Part shown: piece after piece, positions 1 to 12,422 of the stretch
Layout: each line of letters starts with the position of its first letter
Numbering within the stretch: position 1 is the first letter of the stretch
From: Cyathus striatus
Lineage: Eukaryota; Basidiomycota; Agaricomycetes; Agaricales; Nidulariaceae
DNA: 64,000 nt
Assembly: GCA_025738555.1 (NCBI GenBank)
Contig: JAOVFP010000013.1
Location: 2,356,001-2,420,000, forward strand
Reading direction: 5' to 3'
Position numbers and translations under genes: made by a program
The notes under the pieces: generated by a model
What the model saw: the letters and a program-made list of their open reading frames with translations, nothing else
Databases searched by the model: none
Told to the model about the DNA's origin: nothing

Positions 1-1
1 T

Positions 2-901
2 CCTCCTGTCTTACTAGCCACCCTTTCTTCTTCTAATGGCTTCCTTCCCGGAGTGGTTATCGGGGCACTCATTGCAACCTTCGCTTCATGCTGCGGAATG
101 GCAGCAGTTTATTTCTGTCAGCGGTGCAGACAACGGCGGACGCAAGTCTCAGCAGATCCCCAAGAAACTTCACGTCGAGCAATTCCTGTCGTAGTAAGTA
201 GTTTTGTGGCGTGAATCACGAAAGTCTCGAACGTCATTTCGTAGACATTCCTCAGCAATCCTAGAGAGCGTCAATCGGAGTGTAGTCACGGGAAGACTGC
301 GTCGTCTGAAGATACTACTGTAGTGCACTGCGACTTGGAGTCAAACTTGCCCTTGAAGTCCCCAGTTCGTGATGCTGACATAGTACCTAACGAAGCACAG
401 CGAACTGTACCAAGGCCTTTATCGCAAGCGTCAGTAATTACTCATGATTCATCCCTTGCGTATTACGCAAATGAATTTGATTCCCCTCCATCTGCTTTTG
501 TTGGTAGAAGGTTCTCAACTGCATCCACTGTGTCCTTAGCAGGCGCAAGAAGAACTTCTATTGAGCTCTCTCTTCCACCAAGCCCACGAGAGACATCACC
601 CTTCTCTCCCACCTCTCCCAGGGCCGGTGTTTTTGCATACATGCAACAAAATGCCCGTTCGCCCTTGGGCTCTTCGAACACAATTTCTTTTGCCTCCCAG
701 CATCGCCTGCAGAGAGAGCCTTCAACCAATTCAGCGCGTCATATTTTACCCTCTAGGGCTTCGTCTTTTAACAGTCATAGATCGGGAAGAATTTCTGGAG
801 GATCCTTACCAAGACTCAATACCCCTATGGGCCGTCGTTCTGGCATAATAGATGAAATTCCTCCCTTACCGAAGTCCCCACGATTCCCAAGTCCTGTTTA
901 A
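2..901 (+). CDS. single-pass membrane protein, C-terminal part (5' end outside window)
   Basis: Exons 2..193 and 245..901, with a 51-nt GT-AG intron at 194..244. The frame is open from base 2, so the start lies upstream. The first 30 residues hold one hydrophobic membrane segment (motif GVVIGALIATF) followed by a Cys/Arg-rich stop-transfer stretch (FCQRCRQRR). The remaining ~250 residues are a cytoplasmic-looking tail rich in Ser, Pro and Arg with many SP/TP pairs, which suits phosphorylation. I recognise no enzyme domain. The layout (lost ectodomain, one TM, disordered Ser/Pro tail) resembles fungal cell-wall sensors or adhesion-like proteins, but that is inference. The exon joint keeps frame, so I am confident it is a real gene. 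Confidence 0.7.
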
Positions 902-3197
902 ATTGGAGAAAGGGTTATATAATACACGACCACCCGGGAATCAGATGTAAAGGACTATATTTCATTACGGCTACTCTCCACATTCGTTTATGACACTCCA
1001 CCATACTACATATACTTATTTCGCTTTTATGTATTAAGATTTTGTCTGTCTGTCTTTACAAGTTAGCAGAATGAAAATTATTTTATAGGACAGCTTCACT
1101 ATGGCATTATTCTGATCCTACGAACGTCGAATGCACTTAAAGTCAATACCTGTTAATTCAAAGATAGTAAGACATTCATTGGGCGCTGTAAAGCATGTTC
1201 TTCAAAATGCAAACTTTTGGTATGTGTTTCTGATTCCTCAGGCTGTGGCACATATTGAACTTAAGTGTATCTACAAATATTTGCCGCTCTACGCAATACT
1301 TAAAAGCTTTTTACGCAGGTTGTATCTGATTTCATTTTCGCTTAAACTATATATACTTTCATTGTTATTAATATTCTATATATATAGCAATGATCCCACC
1401 CCGAGTTAATACTGAGCAATCGCAGGGGGTAAGGTCAAAATGATGCTACTGTAGGTTACTGTTTAATATTATAGCTTCAGTACGTCTGCGATCACGGCCC
1501 TCATCCGGAATTCAGGAATCCAGACATTGTGCCAATCATCTTGTATGCCGCTTGATTATGCCCGGGCTATCATTGGTCTGTACGTCAACGAGTAAGAGCA
1601 ATTCTTCCGCCAGAGTCATAAGACCTCCACAAGTTCTTCAGTGCTTGAATTCTGCGTAATTGATAATTGATGTAGTATACTGAAGCATATCGAACCCTTT
1701 GACGACTGCCCGGTGTTTTCCGCTGCGACCCCAGAACACGAAGATCGATTTGGTTCCGCTTCGATATCGATAATGTTGAAAACAGGCAGTACGAAAAAGC
1801 AGAGATACTCATTGGCTACCGTTTGTACAATATCGAGTCAGGACTTCAGGGATAATAGCTTGAAGAAATGTCATTTGGCTCGTTTTTGCATCTATTTTTG
1901 TACTGCTACTGAATTAACTGAACGCAGTCCGAAACATATCCTCGGAGACGCTTTGGTTGAAAGAGTTCGATACTCTCATGTCAATGCACCGCAAACTAAT
2001 TATCTGTCAGTTTCTATTCAATAAATAAGATGAAGTTGGAATCACCCACCCTCAAACGCTACGATACGTTGGAGATTAATAATGTAATGTCTATATTTCC
2101 GAGCAGCGGACCTGTTCACGGTGATCGATGGACATCACATTACACCTTCTTTAAACCTTCTCGAGTCACAGAAGCCAAGAAAGACCAACTTCCCATATTC
2201 TTACACTTATGATAGTTTTCTATCAGGTGTCTATTTTTAATAGATCTTCTGTATGAGGTATGCTCTGACGATGCGCGCATCTTATAAGGCAACTTTAGTC
2301 GCAGGGTGCAAAACCTAAACTATTGAAGAGTCAATCAAGATTGGGACAACATGCCGGTTTCCACTGGCCATATGTATGCGGGACACCACTCTAAAGCCGG
2401 TATAAGGGAAGCGGTCGCAAGGATTTCAATAGTACCTGTACTGACGTTTCCTGTCACCAATCTCAACGATACTCCGCAATCAACCCATCACTACATCATA
2501 CGGCCATGGGGTGTTAATTACCTCAACATGCCAAAGGTCATGTCTCCGAAGGCCCCTCGTGATGTCTGAAGAAATTATACCATTACCTGCTGACATGGCG
2601 TCTCTCACAAGTGACCTTTCTTGTAGCCTTTGTGTGAAGCCATGATTCCTCTATCGGACATTCGTAACTGATGGAATGAAGGGAAGAGACTGCGGCTACT
2701 GTCTAGCCTTTCATCGCTGGCCATGTCACCAACACGGGCTCAAGACGCGTGATTTCAATAACTTCCACTTCATGAAGCTGTCAACGGCCACAATTCAGTC
2801 GCAACTGCGGTCAAGGCCTCTCAAGTCCTCGAGCAGTGCTAAAAGCACGTGTCGGCATTTACGGTTCGGGCGGTAGCGCAACTGATCCGGTAATAGGCCT
2901 CGCCTCTGAATAAAGTGACCGATGAATACAAAGCGGATGAGAAAATGCACAAGGTTGGATCTTCTGTAAAATGAGATAGAACACGAGGAGATCAAAGAAC
3001 TTCCATTCTTGAACTTTACTTACTATATCTGGATGTCACGAACAGTGAATACAATCATACTTGCAGCCGACGCATATCCGAGGCAAGGTGAATAGTGATT
3101 ATGGTCCCTACTGGATAGAGACAGGTAGTACGTTTTACGAGGTTTCTCCTAGGGTAAATAAGTAAGTGGTATACAATAGTTATATGATGATGCTAGA
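902..3197. other. intergenic stretch, no supported gene
   Basis: About 2.3 kb between two gene 3' ends. Open frames here are short, AT-biased, lack splice-consistent partners and show no motif I recognise. I see no repeat or RNA gene. Confidence 0.5.
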
Positions 3198-5258
3198 TCA
3201 AGACCATCCATCCAGATTGCGTCCACGAAGAGGTAATGGAATCCAAGACTTCGAAGGCCCCCTGTTGTTAGAGAGCCCAACTTTGCGTATTTTAGCAAGC
3301 CTATCAGAAACATTGTCATTCACTTGTTTAAGGCCAAATCGAAGGAGTACGTACTTGCGTAAGCCTGTCAACGCAACCAGTAAGGCCGCGCCACCAGAGA
3401 ACGCAGTCATGATATAAAATGCATATGGGTGGGCCTCCATGTGACTGGTCAACTGAAGGAGAGGGCGAAGACGTCAACGAACCAAAATCACAGAAACGTC
3501 AGACGGTGAGATGCGCATACATTCATGCCAAATAGACCAGCGATCAATGCTCCAGTCCCAATGCCCAGTGTAGCAATAGATACCTAAATTCTGGGGTTGG
3601 TCGGCAAGAACTAGTATATTCAAACCCAGCCTACCTGTAAATCAAGGGCAAGAAGGAGTTCCGGTTAGAATCCAAGATCAGCTCTACGATCTCTTGTGTG
3701 GATTGTACGTTGCTCTGGTAGAGAGTGAGAAAGGGGAAGTACGCATGAAACAATACTCCTCACCTCTATGTTCTCAGCTTCATTCACAATCTCTTCAACT
3801 TGCTTAGAGAAAGATTCTAGAAGAACTTCGAGATCTTCATGATCATGAAGTTGCCGTGGAACATTGCCTTTCCGGTCAGTCAAGTGCATGGCATCCAAGT
3901 CATCGTCTAAACATGACGTGAGTAAGCACGAGTAAACGAATGCAATGTAGTCACCAGTGACCTTGGCTGAGTATTTCATCGAGGGCTTCCTGAACCTGAT
4001 TTTGAAAATGAAGGTCAGAATCAGAAAAGACGGTGAGAACGGAAATACATTACCAGTGTGGCTCTATTTTTAAAGCTGACCAAGCGACGGGAGTAATGGA
4101 GGAGCCGTTTGAAACGGTCGTGATCGATGTTGTCTTCTAGTTCTGCCAGTAGCCCACCGACAAGGTTTCGAATGAAAACCATCTCGGCCTCCAGCGCGCT
4201 TAGTACGGATAGTAAAATGGACTCTATAGCCCTGCGGCCGGGTCAGCTATCGTTCAGTCTATATCGGCGGATGGCACACCGGAATTCATAGGGCGAACCC
4301 GACCCCTTTGCTTTCAAATTATGCTGGATGATCGTGAGTCAGTAGACAGTCATCGGCCGGACAAAGTGAGGTGCACCTCAAGATGATACAAGAAAACTGA
4401 ATGCAACCTCGAGTCAGCTGAGCCATACGTGTCAAATAATACTACAGTATCAGCCTTGACAAGGGCGCGTATATGAAGTATATTAATCTAAAACGCAATA
4501 AACTTAGCCCACGCACACGTATTATAGTTCGTGAAAGGATGAAATTACCAAGACAGCTTCTTTCCTGACTAGAATGGTAGGAATGAGGTTCGGAATACGA
4601 GAATCGATTTTCCTAAGATCACGCGCCTGTTAATTTGCAGACTTTGTTAAGCTGTGCATGCCCTCAGGGATAGAAAGTATGGACTACCCACGTTTAGACG
4701 GTGCTCCGCGCATAAATCCGACTTTTTGAATTGGCCAGAAATTGTTTTTACATTTCCTAGAGATCACAAGTGTCAACATGGGGAAGAGATAAATTTGCAA
4801 AGGTAATACCTTCCGCGTCCAGGATAGTGCCTATGACAAGTAAGAATACCAAACTGATAAAGTTATAGTGATAATCACTCACAACGTAACAAAAGGTCCG
4901 TGGGCTGACGCCCTTTCATTACTTTCTCCAGAATAGCAGCCTTGGTGGCATCCTCATGACCGTCATCGGGCATCTCATTGAATTCAGTCTCGGGTCGTGA
5001 GTGAGACTTGCGAGACCAGAAGACCAAGCGCTTGGCCATCGGGATTATAGGTGGAACATGCCATGTTCGTTGAGGTGTTTTGGTCGAGAACGAGCACGCC
5101 AGAGACGCAGGAAGATGTCGTGGACAGGTACGTGGTTTGAGCAGATCTGAGAGACAGGTCCTCGGAAGATGCGGGTTGAACAGCAAGCCTGGCTTGACGT
5201 TGGTGCCATACAGCCCCACTACATGACTTGCTAGGCGTTTGCTGCACTCTTTATGCAT
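3198..5258 (-). CDS. MRS2: MRS2-type mitochondrial Mg2+ channel (CorA superfamily), with an apparent 1-nt frame break
   Basis: Twelve exons, from 5' to 3': 5258-4883, 4830-4810, 4756-4692, 4626-4549, 4487-4377, 4323-4280, 4231-4054, 3995-3962, 3906-3764, 3714-3635, 3583-3521, 3452-3198. The first ~80 residues are basic and look like a mitochondrial presequence. Family landmarks follow in order: KVMKGRQPTDLLLRC, RDLRKIDSRIPNL, LVRKEAVL, DDDLDAMHLTDR, then the first membrane helix ending in the selectivity motif GMN, a second helix, and the C-terminal KSWIPLPLR. Family members carry Mg2+ into the mitochondrial matrix. The exon at 3714-3635 is 80 nt where frame needs 81: after ILDSNRN the conserved LLALDLQ is present only one frame over. 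Restoring one base gives about 482 residues, normal for the family. No ATG precedes 5258 in this frame. Confidence 0.9.
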
Positions 5259-6128
5259 GCGCTCGTAGGTGAAGGCGTGCCAGCAGACGCTCTCCAAGCC
5301 CAGGTTCCAGGACAAGCGAAATGAGTATGGAGAAGGATATCCCCGAAATTGAAACGAAAATGTCTGCCAAATTCGAAAAGAAAAATCATTAAAATCATTG
5401 CCAATGCGAATGCATGGAAGTGGCGCGTGACTATTTGATCACGTGTATTCCCACGGTTACGCTAATATGAATAGGCGCCGACCCCGGACCTGCATTGCTA
5501 GTTCTTTAAATTTCGATCCCCCACAGTCGTTTATAGAAGGATGGGTCCTCCGGGGTTTGCTCTCAGATTTCTGGCTCGTATTTCCGTTTTACAGCCCTAA
5601 GACACCTGAGCTTGAGATGAGATTTCTACTTACATCCAACCCAACAGAATCGATACCCCATCATGCCTCGCCATCATGATCCATCCCGATGCTGATCACT
5701 CTTCTGCACGCTTTGAGCATTAAACTGGCCTGTCTCTTCCCGGTGAATCCGCTGGTGTATGGATTCATACAATGTCCAAGTCTCACCCCACCGATGATTA
5801 CAAATGTCTATCCTACTCTCAGATTGGCTTTCAGCCTTCCGATGTCCAACCATATGCATGCGGGTTCACGCTCCTGGTTCCAACTTGAAAACGTTGCCGC
5901 AACGTGCTGCTATATCGCCTGATCGGATGCACCCGTGTTCGGCATAGATGTAGGACAAGATCAGGTCCATCTGGTGGTTCGGTATCCTTTCTAGCCTGGG
6001 GTACTCTTCACGGACTTATTACATATGATCACCCTCTTCGACGAGTACTTCTACTCCAGTGGATGCGGGGTACAAGCCATGTCCTTTGCCTTGACCTTCC
6101 CCTCTTCTTTCTTCTGAGTTATTTCAAA
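5259..6128. promoter_or_regulatory. divergent intergenic region between MRS2 and the 6129 gene
   Basis: About 870 bases between two genes transcribed away from each other, so it must hold both promoters. Open frames in it have no recognisable protein content. I could not assign a specific factor site. Confidence 0.4.
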
Positions 6129-6930
6129 ATGGCTGAGACTCGTAGGCTTTTGGAAGCTGCGGCTGCCCTCTCGCGAATTCTTCGTGAGGGCAACATACCC
6201 CACGCGTTCCATGGCAGTGTCCTTACGGCAGTCCTCGCCAACGCCACTCACAGTGATGCTAGTCTATTTCTGATTTGCCTTTAATTATTATCTGATTTTG
6301 CTTCCGTGATTCAGGAGATTTTTTGCATCGTGGAATATGGTGCAAACCAGACCCATCCATTTCGCCGCGTTCGAGACGCCGTCACGGACACTGAAGACTT
6401 TACCGCAACCTTGTCGCCCTGGACGAATCGGTAATATTCTAACTCTTCATTCACAACTAAAAGCTAATGACGATGCTAATAGTTTGCACGTTTCGTATCG
6501 TCGTCCTATTCCGCCGGTAGATGTGTGTTATGTTTCCTTCTTGTGCGTTTTCGATTTGCTAACCGACAGAACAACCTTGCGACAGATTGAGATTCTACCA
6601 GCCGGTGAATTTGGACCGTTGCACCTCGACAATTCTACAGTCATGAGAATTCATGACATCCCGTTCCTAACCGTATCTGAATTCATACGCGCAAAACTGA
6701 ACAACTGGGTGATGTACGTACTTTCGTAATATTTCCTCAGCGATGACTCATCATCGTTTCCTAGCCGTGGCACGGAACGGGACGCACAAGACATAATTTA
6801 TGCTTTGTCGCGTTACTGGAATCGTGTTGATATCAATCGAATACAGGAGCAAGACATGAATCAGTTCGTCGCTCGTTACGAAGTCGCTGCTCCGGCGTGG
6901 GCGGCGGTGAGAAGGAAATACGGAATGTAA
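6129..6930 (+). CDS. conserved fungal protein, possibly nucleotidyltransferase-like (198 aa)
   Basis: Exons 6129..6257, 6315..6430, 6483..6524, 6570..6713 and 6765..6930 splice into one 198-residue frame. Motifs I associate with a family frequent in agaric genomes are present: IPHAFHGSVLTAVLAN near the N terminus, EIFCIVE, HPFRRVR, a central LPAGEFGP, then FLTVSEFIRAKL and RGTERDAQDI, ending in AWAAVRRKYGM. The opening motif plus DE-type residues resemble small nucleotidyltransferase folds that act on small molecules, but I see no decisive catalytic set. The first intron needs a GC donor (GAT|gctagt at 6258) to join HSD to EIF in phase. The 6483..6524 exon end is the least certain boundary. 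Confidence 0.7.
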
Positions 6931-9900
6931 ACCTTCGTGGACCTGCAAGATCTGCGAAGCACCGATGAATTGATGACGTTCCGGTATGGGTGTCAGGTGA
7001 TGATGCTAAAGGGGATAAAAACGCACCTTGGATGAGATCGCCTTCATAAAATGTAATATAGCTTTCTTTTAAAAGTAGGAATGTATATAGCTATGGCCTT
7101 GGGGTATTAGGGTCTATAGGATATTTGGTGTATAAACGACATTGTATAAGAGCCCTCAGTTGATATATAAGCTATACCATATCATCAACGTTTGGGATTT
7201 TTAATGATAAATTAGCATTTAAGTCATGCAACACTACTTAACGAAAGCCCTGAACCTGCGTCATATTACGCACTTTAATAATCCCCCCGCCAGTGCCTTG
7301 ACCGCCGCCTCTGCCATGTCATGATCAAGGGGCGCGTGCATCAGAAACATCTTGCCCCCACAGGCATCTTCCACTCGGTTTCTCGAGCCCAAAACCGAAA
7401 TAGGATCGTGGTCATCTATATTCTCCCCAGATAACGGGACAATCACTACGTCTGGACGCTCACGGTGGTGTTCAGCAGTCACGACATCGAAGTTTTGCCT
7501 CATGCACTGATCTCGGTACAAAATGTTGCTTTATGACCGCGAAGCTCACTGGGGAAACGATTTAAAGATCAGAAGATGTCGGAGATGTGAGTACTAGCAT
7601 ACAAGGTATGCCAACCCTACTTCCTGACATCTAGATGGTCCATGTCGCCGTGGCATCGATAATTGAATGAGAACGGAAGTTCATGGACGCGCTAACAGCT
7701 ACATGTCACAGTACATTTGAAGATGTAAAATAAAGCGATGCAAGTCATGGTCGGTTAGCTCCGAATGTGAGACCTTCTGCCGGCAGAAGAAGAAATACAA
7801 CAGACAGGACTACGCGTCACTGAGAAGGTACACTACGATGACCGTAGAGACGACTGTAATGCGCTCAGTGGTGTGCCTAACTGAATGGACAATGGCAAAT
7901 GTCTACTTAGCGTGAGGCAACCAATCGATAGACCATTATGCGCGTGCAAATCATTTCCAATTTCCGCCGACGCTTCAGGCTGTGCTACGCATTGAATGCT
8001 GAAAGACCATACACTCTCATGAAGAGACCAAGAATATATCCATGTTTGAGAAAGCAGACGACCGAGCATCATTTTCACTGTGAGCACATCTTAACCGAAG
8101 GCAGAAACTCCGCGCTCCCACCCACTGAACGCAATTGCTAACCAGCTAGCCTCGCCTATTTCCTGGCACGCCAGGTGACCTCGAAGTCACATACGCACGC
8201 GGATCCCCTGGTTCTAAATGAAGCAGTAACTTCGCCCGGAGATTCATGTCGTAAAAATCACACCTTTTTTGTGGTTGCGCTGTCAGTGCAAGATGTTTGG
8301 CTTGGAGCTGTGCCTTTTAGCGGTCAAATTATTAGCATAACAGTCGAAATATTTAAAAACACGTGCAAATCGATAAAAGCTCGTGTATCACTTCACTGGC
8401 CAGCAAGACGCTGAGGAAGCACATAATCCGCTCGTTCTCACACGCAAATAGGTTATTCCGGCTATCCACACCTCGGGGCTTACCAGAGACTTGCTTTCGA
8501 ATGTAAAGAAACAAGAGGGCCAAAAATAGCACTCGCGGGGAACTTCCGATGCCTTGATATTTGGTTTAGCCATTGAGATTAAACAACCTTGTTGGTGGCG
8601 GAGACAGTAGGAAAGTTGAAGTGAAGGAAAGGACTCGTATGCGATAGCAGCGTTCCGAAGTGCTACATTTAATTTAAAACATGTTTTTCCACTGAAAAAT
8701 ATCAGCATCGAATCGACTGCGGGTGCATATAGCATTTCATGATATTAATTACCTACTATTGGAGGAACTCTCGATCAATCAGCGTTCAAAATCATGTCCA
8801 GAGCGACGAATGGTGTGAGAGATGAATCAGAAAAATACATCACAGAAGGGTTTGTAGGTGGAATTACCCACGCTCTACTGTAATCTATTTTCTGGAGCGA
8901 GGATATGAGCTAGAAATCCTTCCTTCCATAAGTCGCCTGTTGCCGAAGAAATTAACCAAGCACCAGAACCTGTCATCAGCTTTCAGTGTCATGTACTACA
9001 TGCATACTTAAAATAAAGTACCTATAGGGTTCTGATCAAGCGCTGGCTTGTTCGAGCTGGATAATTTTACACAAAGACAGTGGTGATCAAAAATAGAAAA
9101 GTAGCTCGTGAATTGAAAAGGCTTCACACAATGTCAGGATTTCTTGTTCACGTGTTCTTCTCTGTTAATTAAGTTTAATGCATACTGTATAAGCTGATAT
9201 ATATCTAAGAAGAGCGTCAGCTTTCTGTTCAGACGAGTATAAATTCTTACTTGAGGCAAAGAGAATGAAATTAGGAGGATTTCCATTGGATTTCAAAACG
9301 AAAATAACATAAATGTTAACTTGGAATATATAGCGTTCTTTCGCCGTATTTCGGAGATATCCTTTCGAAATATGCCTAATAGATACTGTCGGGCAAGACA
9401 AGGAAGACACGACATTCCGAGTTGATTCCAAGCCCGAACTGGCACCACTCAAAGAAACCTGTTTCGGTCATCTCTTCGCCTTCTAGAGAGTAGTATAGCT
9501 GAACCGGACGCTATAGTATACGTTGAACAATCGAAGCATGTGCTCCAAAAGCATCCTAGCCCATAGCATACCAAATCAGTTCCATGTGCGCTAGATCGAG
9601 TAGTCGGCGTTCAACACGACGGAAGCATCGATATCCGTCCCGCGGAAGCCACTTGTGTATTGTTTAATCGATAGTATTTAGACTTTATCGAGCGAATTGG
9701 AAGATCCTCGGAAACACTCTTGTAAAAGCCGGATACGACAAGTAAACGCTGAAGGATAAGATACAAACTCCAGAGTTGACTTTAATGCTACCCTGATGGC
9801 TAGACATATAAGATAAAAATTTTGATTCTGGTTTCAAGGCATTAATGAGCAGTTGTTGGAGAAGACCACAGAATAACAAAAGCAACTTGTTGAAAGTGAG

Positions 9901-10506
9901 GAACAAGTGAATAAATCAAGAGAAGAGTTATTAGTCCTTAGGTTATAATATTTGTCGCTTTCATTTGAAGATAACAAATGTAAACACCGCATGTTACCTT
10001 CGAATTTTCGCGAATGAGTGTGACGAACTCGGAACACTTAAAATACTTCCTCATGTAACTAGATTCCTCCACAATGTTCCAGGTTCCTCCTTTCGACCGA
10101 GGAGTCTCTTTTCCCCTTTGCTCATTTGTTAATTGTCAAGCATATGCGGGCCGATGTCCACTCAATATACTCTGCTCCATGAGCAGCTGATACCACCAAT
10201 TTTGCCCGGGCCATGAAACGGTATGTTGGGTCTATGCAAAAACACATTTTGACGACACGTTTTTTTGCTATCGCCTCAAGGATGTACTATCGTGGTCACT
10301 ATCTTTCATCTCTCCGTATTCCGACTGCACCAGAGACACTAGACAGCCTAGACTATATTTCATAAACTTATTTTCCTAGGTCTCATGGGTGCCTGTTTTC
10401 CGGCCCATCACTGTTCTTTATGGATAAATGAAGGTGTCTTGTGTGCACTAAGGATATTACATACAGTGAGTCCCCACCAATGGATGTTGTTTCCGACACT
10501 AGAATA
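6931..10506. other. gene-poor stretch of 3.6 kb
   Basis: AT-rich, with only short unsupported open frames, apart from the fragment listed at 7261..7521. I found no rRNA or tRNA, long repeat, or transposase motif. It may contain diverged remnants below what I can see by reading. Confidence 0.45.
7261..7521 (-). pseudogene. possible coding fragment of unknown family
   Basis: An 86-codon frame whose composition looks protein-like, unlike its neighbours: it holds RPDVVIVPLSGENIDD and a helical stretch DMAEAAVKALAGGLL. No neighbouring exon could be joined to it, and I do not recognise the family. It may be an isolated exon or a gene relic. Confidence 0.25.
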
Positions 10507-11945
10507 TTATGCGCGCTCCGAGTTACCTTCACGTCGAACTACGCGACATGTCATCTCTTCGCTTAATCCCAAGTAGTTGGCTGGTTTACACAGCCTTTCC
10601 AGCTCCTCCTTTGGAATTTTGGATGCTAAAACTTGTTCATTTTCCAATAGGAGCTCTATTAACGGTCTCCGTTGTTCTGCACTTAATCTGCAGAGGTCAT
10701 ATACCAAGTCATGTGCAACTTGTCTTCCAATAACCTTTCCAAGTCCCATCATCACATATTCGCTAGTGATTGCCCCTTGAGTCAGGTCGAGATTTCTTTT
10801 CATTTCTGCTGGGCGTATCTCAAGCCCTTCGACCAGTGTCTGGGTATGAAGCAGAGTAGAATGTGTCATAGTGGATATTTGTGGCAATACAATCCACTCT
10901 ATCTCCCATGGTCCGGTACTCCTTTCGTGGTCCTCAACCATCGCGTCAAATAAAGATGCACTTAGCTGCCGAATGGTGCTTGCCATTGCTGTTATGTAGA
11001 CGCTCGAAATAGGATTACGTTTCTGTGGCATCGTACTGCTGGATCCTCGATGTGGTTTGAACGGCTCCGAGACTTCGTTTACTTCCGTTTGCATAAGGAG
11101 CTTAACGTCTGTTGCGAACTTTGCACATGTACTCGTCACGAGAGCGAAAAACGCGCCCACTTCGGCAATGCGATCTCTCTCCGTGTGCCACGCAATGTCT
11201 GGTACAGCTAAACCCAGCTGCTTGGCCAGGCCTTCTTGAACCTCGAATGCAAGTCCTGTGTCAGCGATAGTGGCCAGAGTACCAGCGGCACCTCCAAATT
11301 CAACGACAAGTAAACGTGAAAGGATCTCAGTGAGTCGCTGCTGATGACGCTCAAATGTGGCTAGGAGCCGTGCCATTTTAAAGCCAAATGTAATGGGTAC
11401 AGCTTGCTGAAGGTTAGAGCGTGCAGCCATTGGTGTCGACGCGTGCTCTAGTGCCAACTTCCTTAAAGTTCCTGTTATTTGTTCCAGTGTTTCAGATACA
11501 AGATCACAGGTATCTCGTAACTGAAGGATTGTTGTAGTGTCTGTTACATCCTGGCGGTCGGCGGTAAACGACATTAATGGAGGCCCCTTCAAAACCGGAA
11601 GATTATACATGCCTGGGTTGTGGCACCCCAGTGCACCCATTCACCTAACCCAGGCTCTACTATGTTCACGAGTTTCACAAGCTGTTTCACAACCGGTAAG
11701 ACAGGGTATCCTATTCGTTCCGTTTCCTTGGCTAGTTCTTGCATATCGATGAGGTCAAAGCGGCATTTTTCTTTAATGGTAATAGCAGCTTTCGTAGGTA
11801 TAATTCCAAGGTGGGCCTGGACGTCGGCGAGGGCCGCTTCGAACCTCAGATAGTATCTAGTCCTTGTTTCGTCGGACCAGACAGAAGAAGCGGCAGTAGT
11901 GGAGAATATGTTCCGGAAAATAACCGAATCGGTTACGCTCGTCAT
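10507..11945 (-). CDS. class II fumarase/adenylosuccinate-lyase family protein, 3-carboxy-cis,cis-muconate cycloisomerase (PcaB)-like
   Basis: Exons 11945-11613 and 11550-10507 give 458 residues, the usual length of the family. The superfamily signature GSSSTMPQKRNP lies near residues 280-291. The N-terminal half has VHWGATTQ joined directly to DVTDTTTILQLRD. That joint needs removal of 62 nt starting with GC (CAG|gcatgt) and ending in AG, so this is a GC-AG intron. Enzymes of this type catalyse beta-elimination or cycloisomerisation on fumarate-like acids; PcaB converts carboxymuconate in the beta-ketoadipate route. Substrate cannot be fixed from sequence. Most fungal carboxymuconate cyclases belong to an unrelated beta-propeller family, so a bacterial-type copy is notable. 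No other aromatic-catabolism gene is nearby. Confidence 0.82.
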
Positions 11946-12422
11946 GTTAACTGATCAAAATATCACTCCGAAACCCACTCGTATCGATTCGAAATGAGAA
12001 TTCAAGAGTACAGGTTATCCAGTAGTGGAGGTTGAGGGCAATGCAGACAGTAGATCCTACTTGATATAACTCACAGATACACCGCAAACCGATCACCACC
12101 GACGTCACCATTCAATCACGACGCATGCCCTCATCCTCAGATGACCAACTGGATTTTACATATTTAGCAAACAATTCCAGCTAACGTACACCTTAATAGC
12201 TTCATAAGTTCAAAATAGTACGAGTTCTGATTAACATTTTCGATTGACGATGCCTCACCGCCATGGCTCTCTTCCAAAACCATAACATCCACATATACAA
12301 ACCAAACAAAAATAACGAACGGGAAAAGTAAAGAACACGAGGAAATAAGTCCTGACAAGTAAGAGATGACGCCACTATAGTATATTGCCATCCTGCAATT
12401 AGAGGTCCGAAGACAGACTGTC
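11946..12422. other. intergenic region upstream of the lyase
   Basis: Holds the lyase promoter and the 3' untranslated end of calcineurin A, both on the minus strand. No recognisable gene. Confidence 0.5.

Noticed and set aside
1131..1409. 92-codon open frame, + strand
   Set aside because: AT-rich, rich in Tyr/Leu/Ile from composition alone, no splice partner and no family motif.
5443..5922. two short plus-strand frames upstream of the 6129 gene
   Set aside because: Lie in the divergent promoter region, no conserved content; the 6129 start gives the family N terminus.
8388..8735. 115-codon minus-strand frame
   Set aside because: No motif, no adjoining exons, composition like surrounding non-coding DNA.
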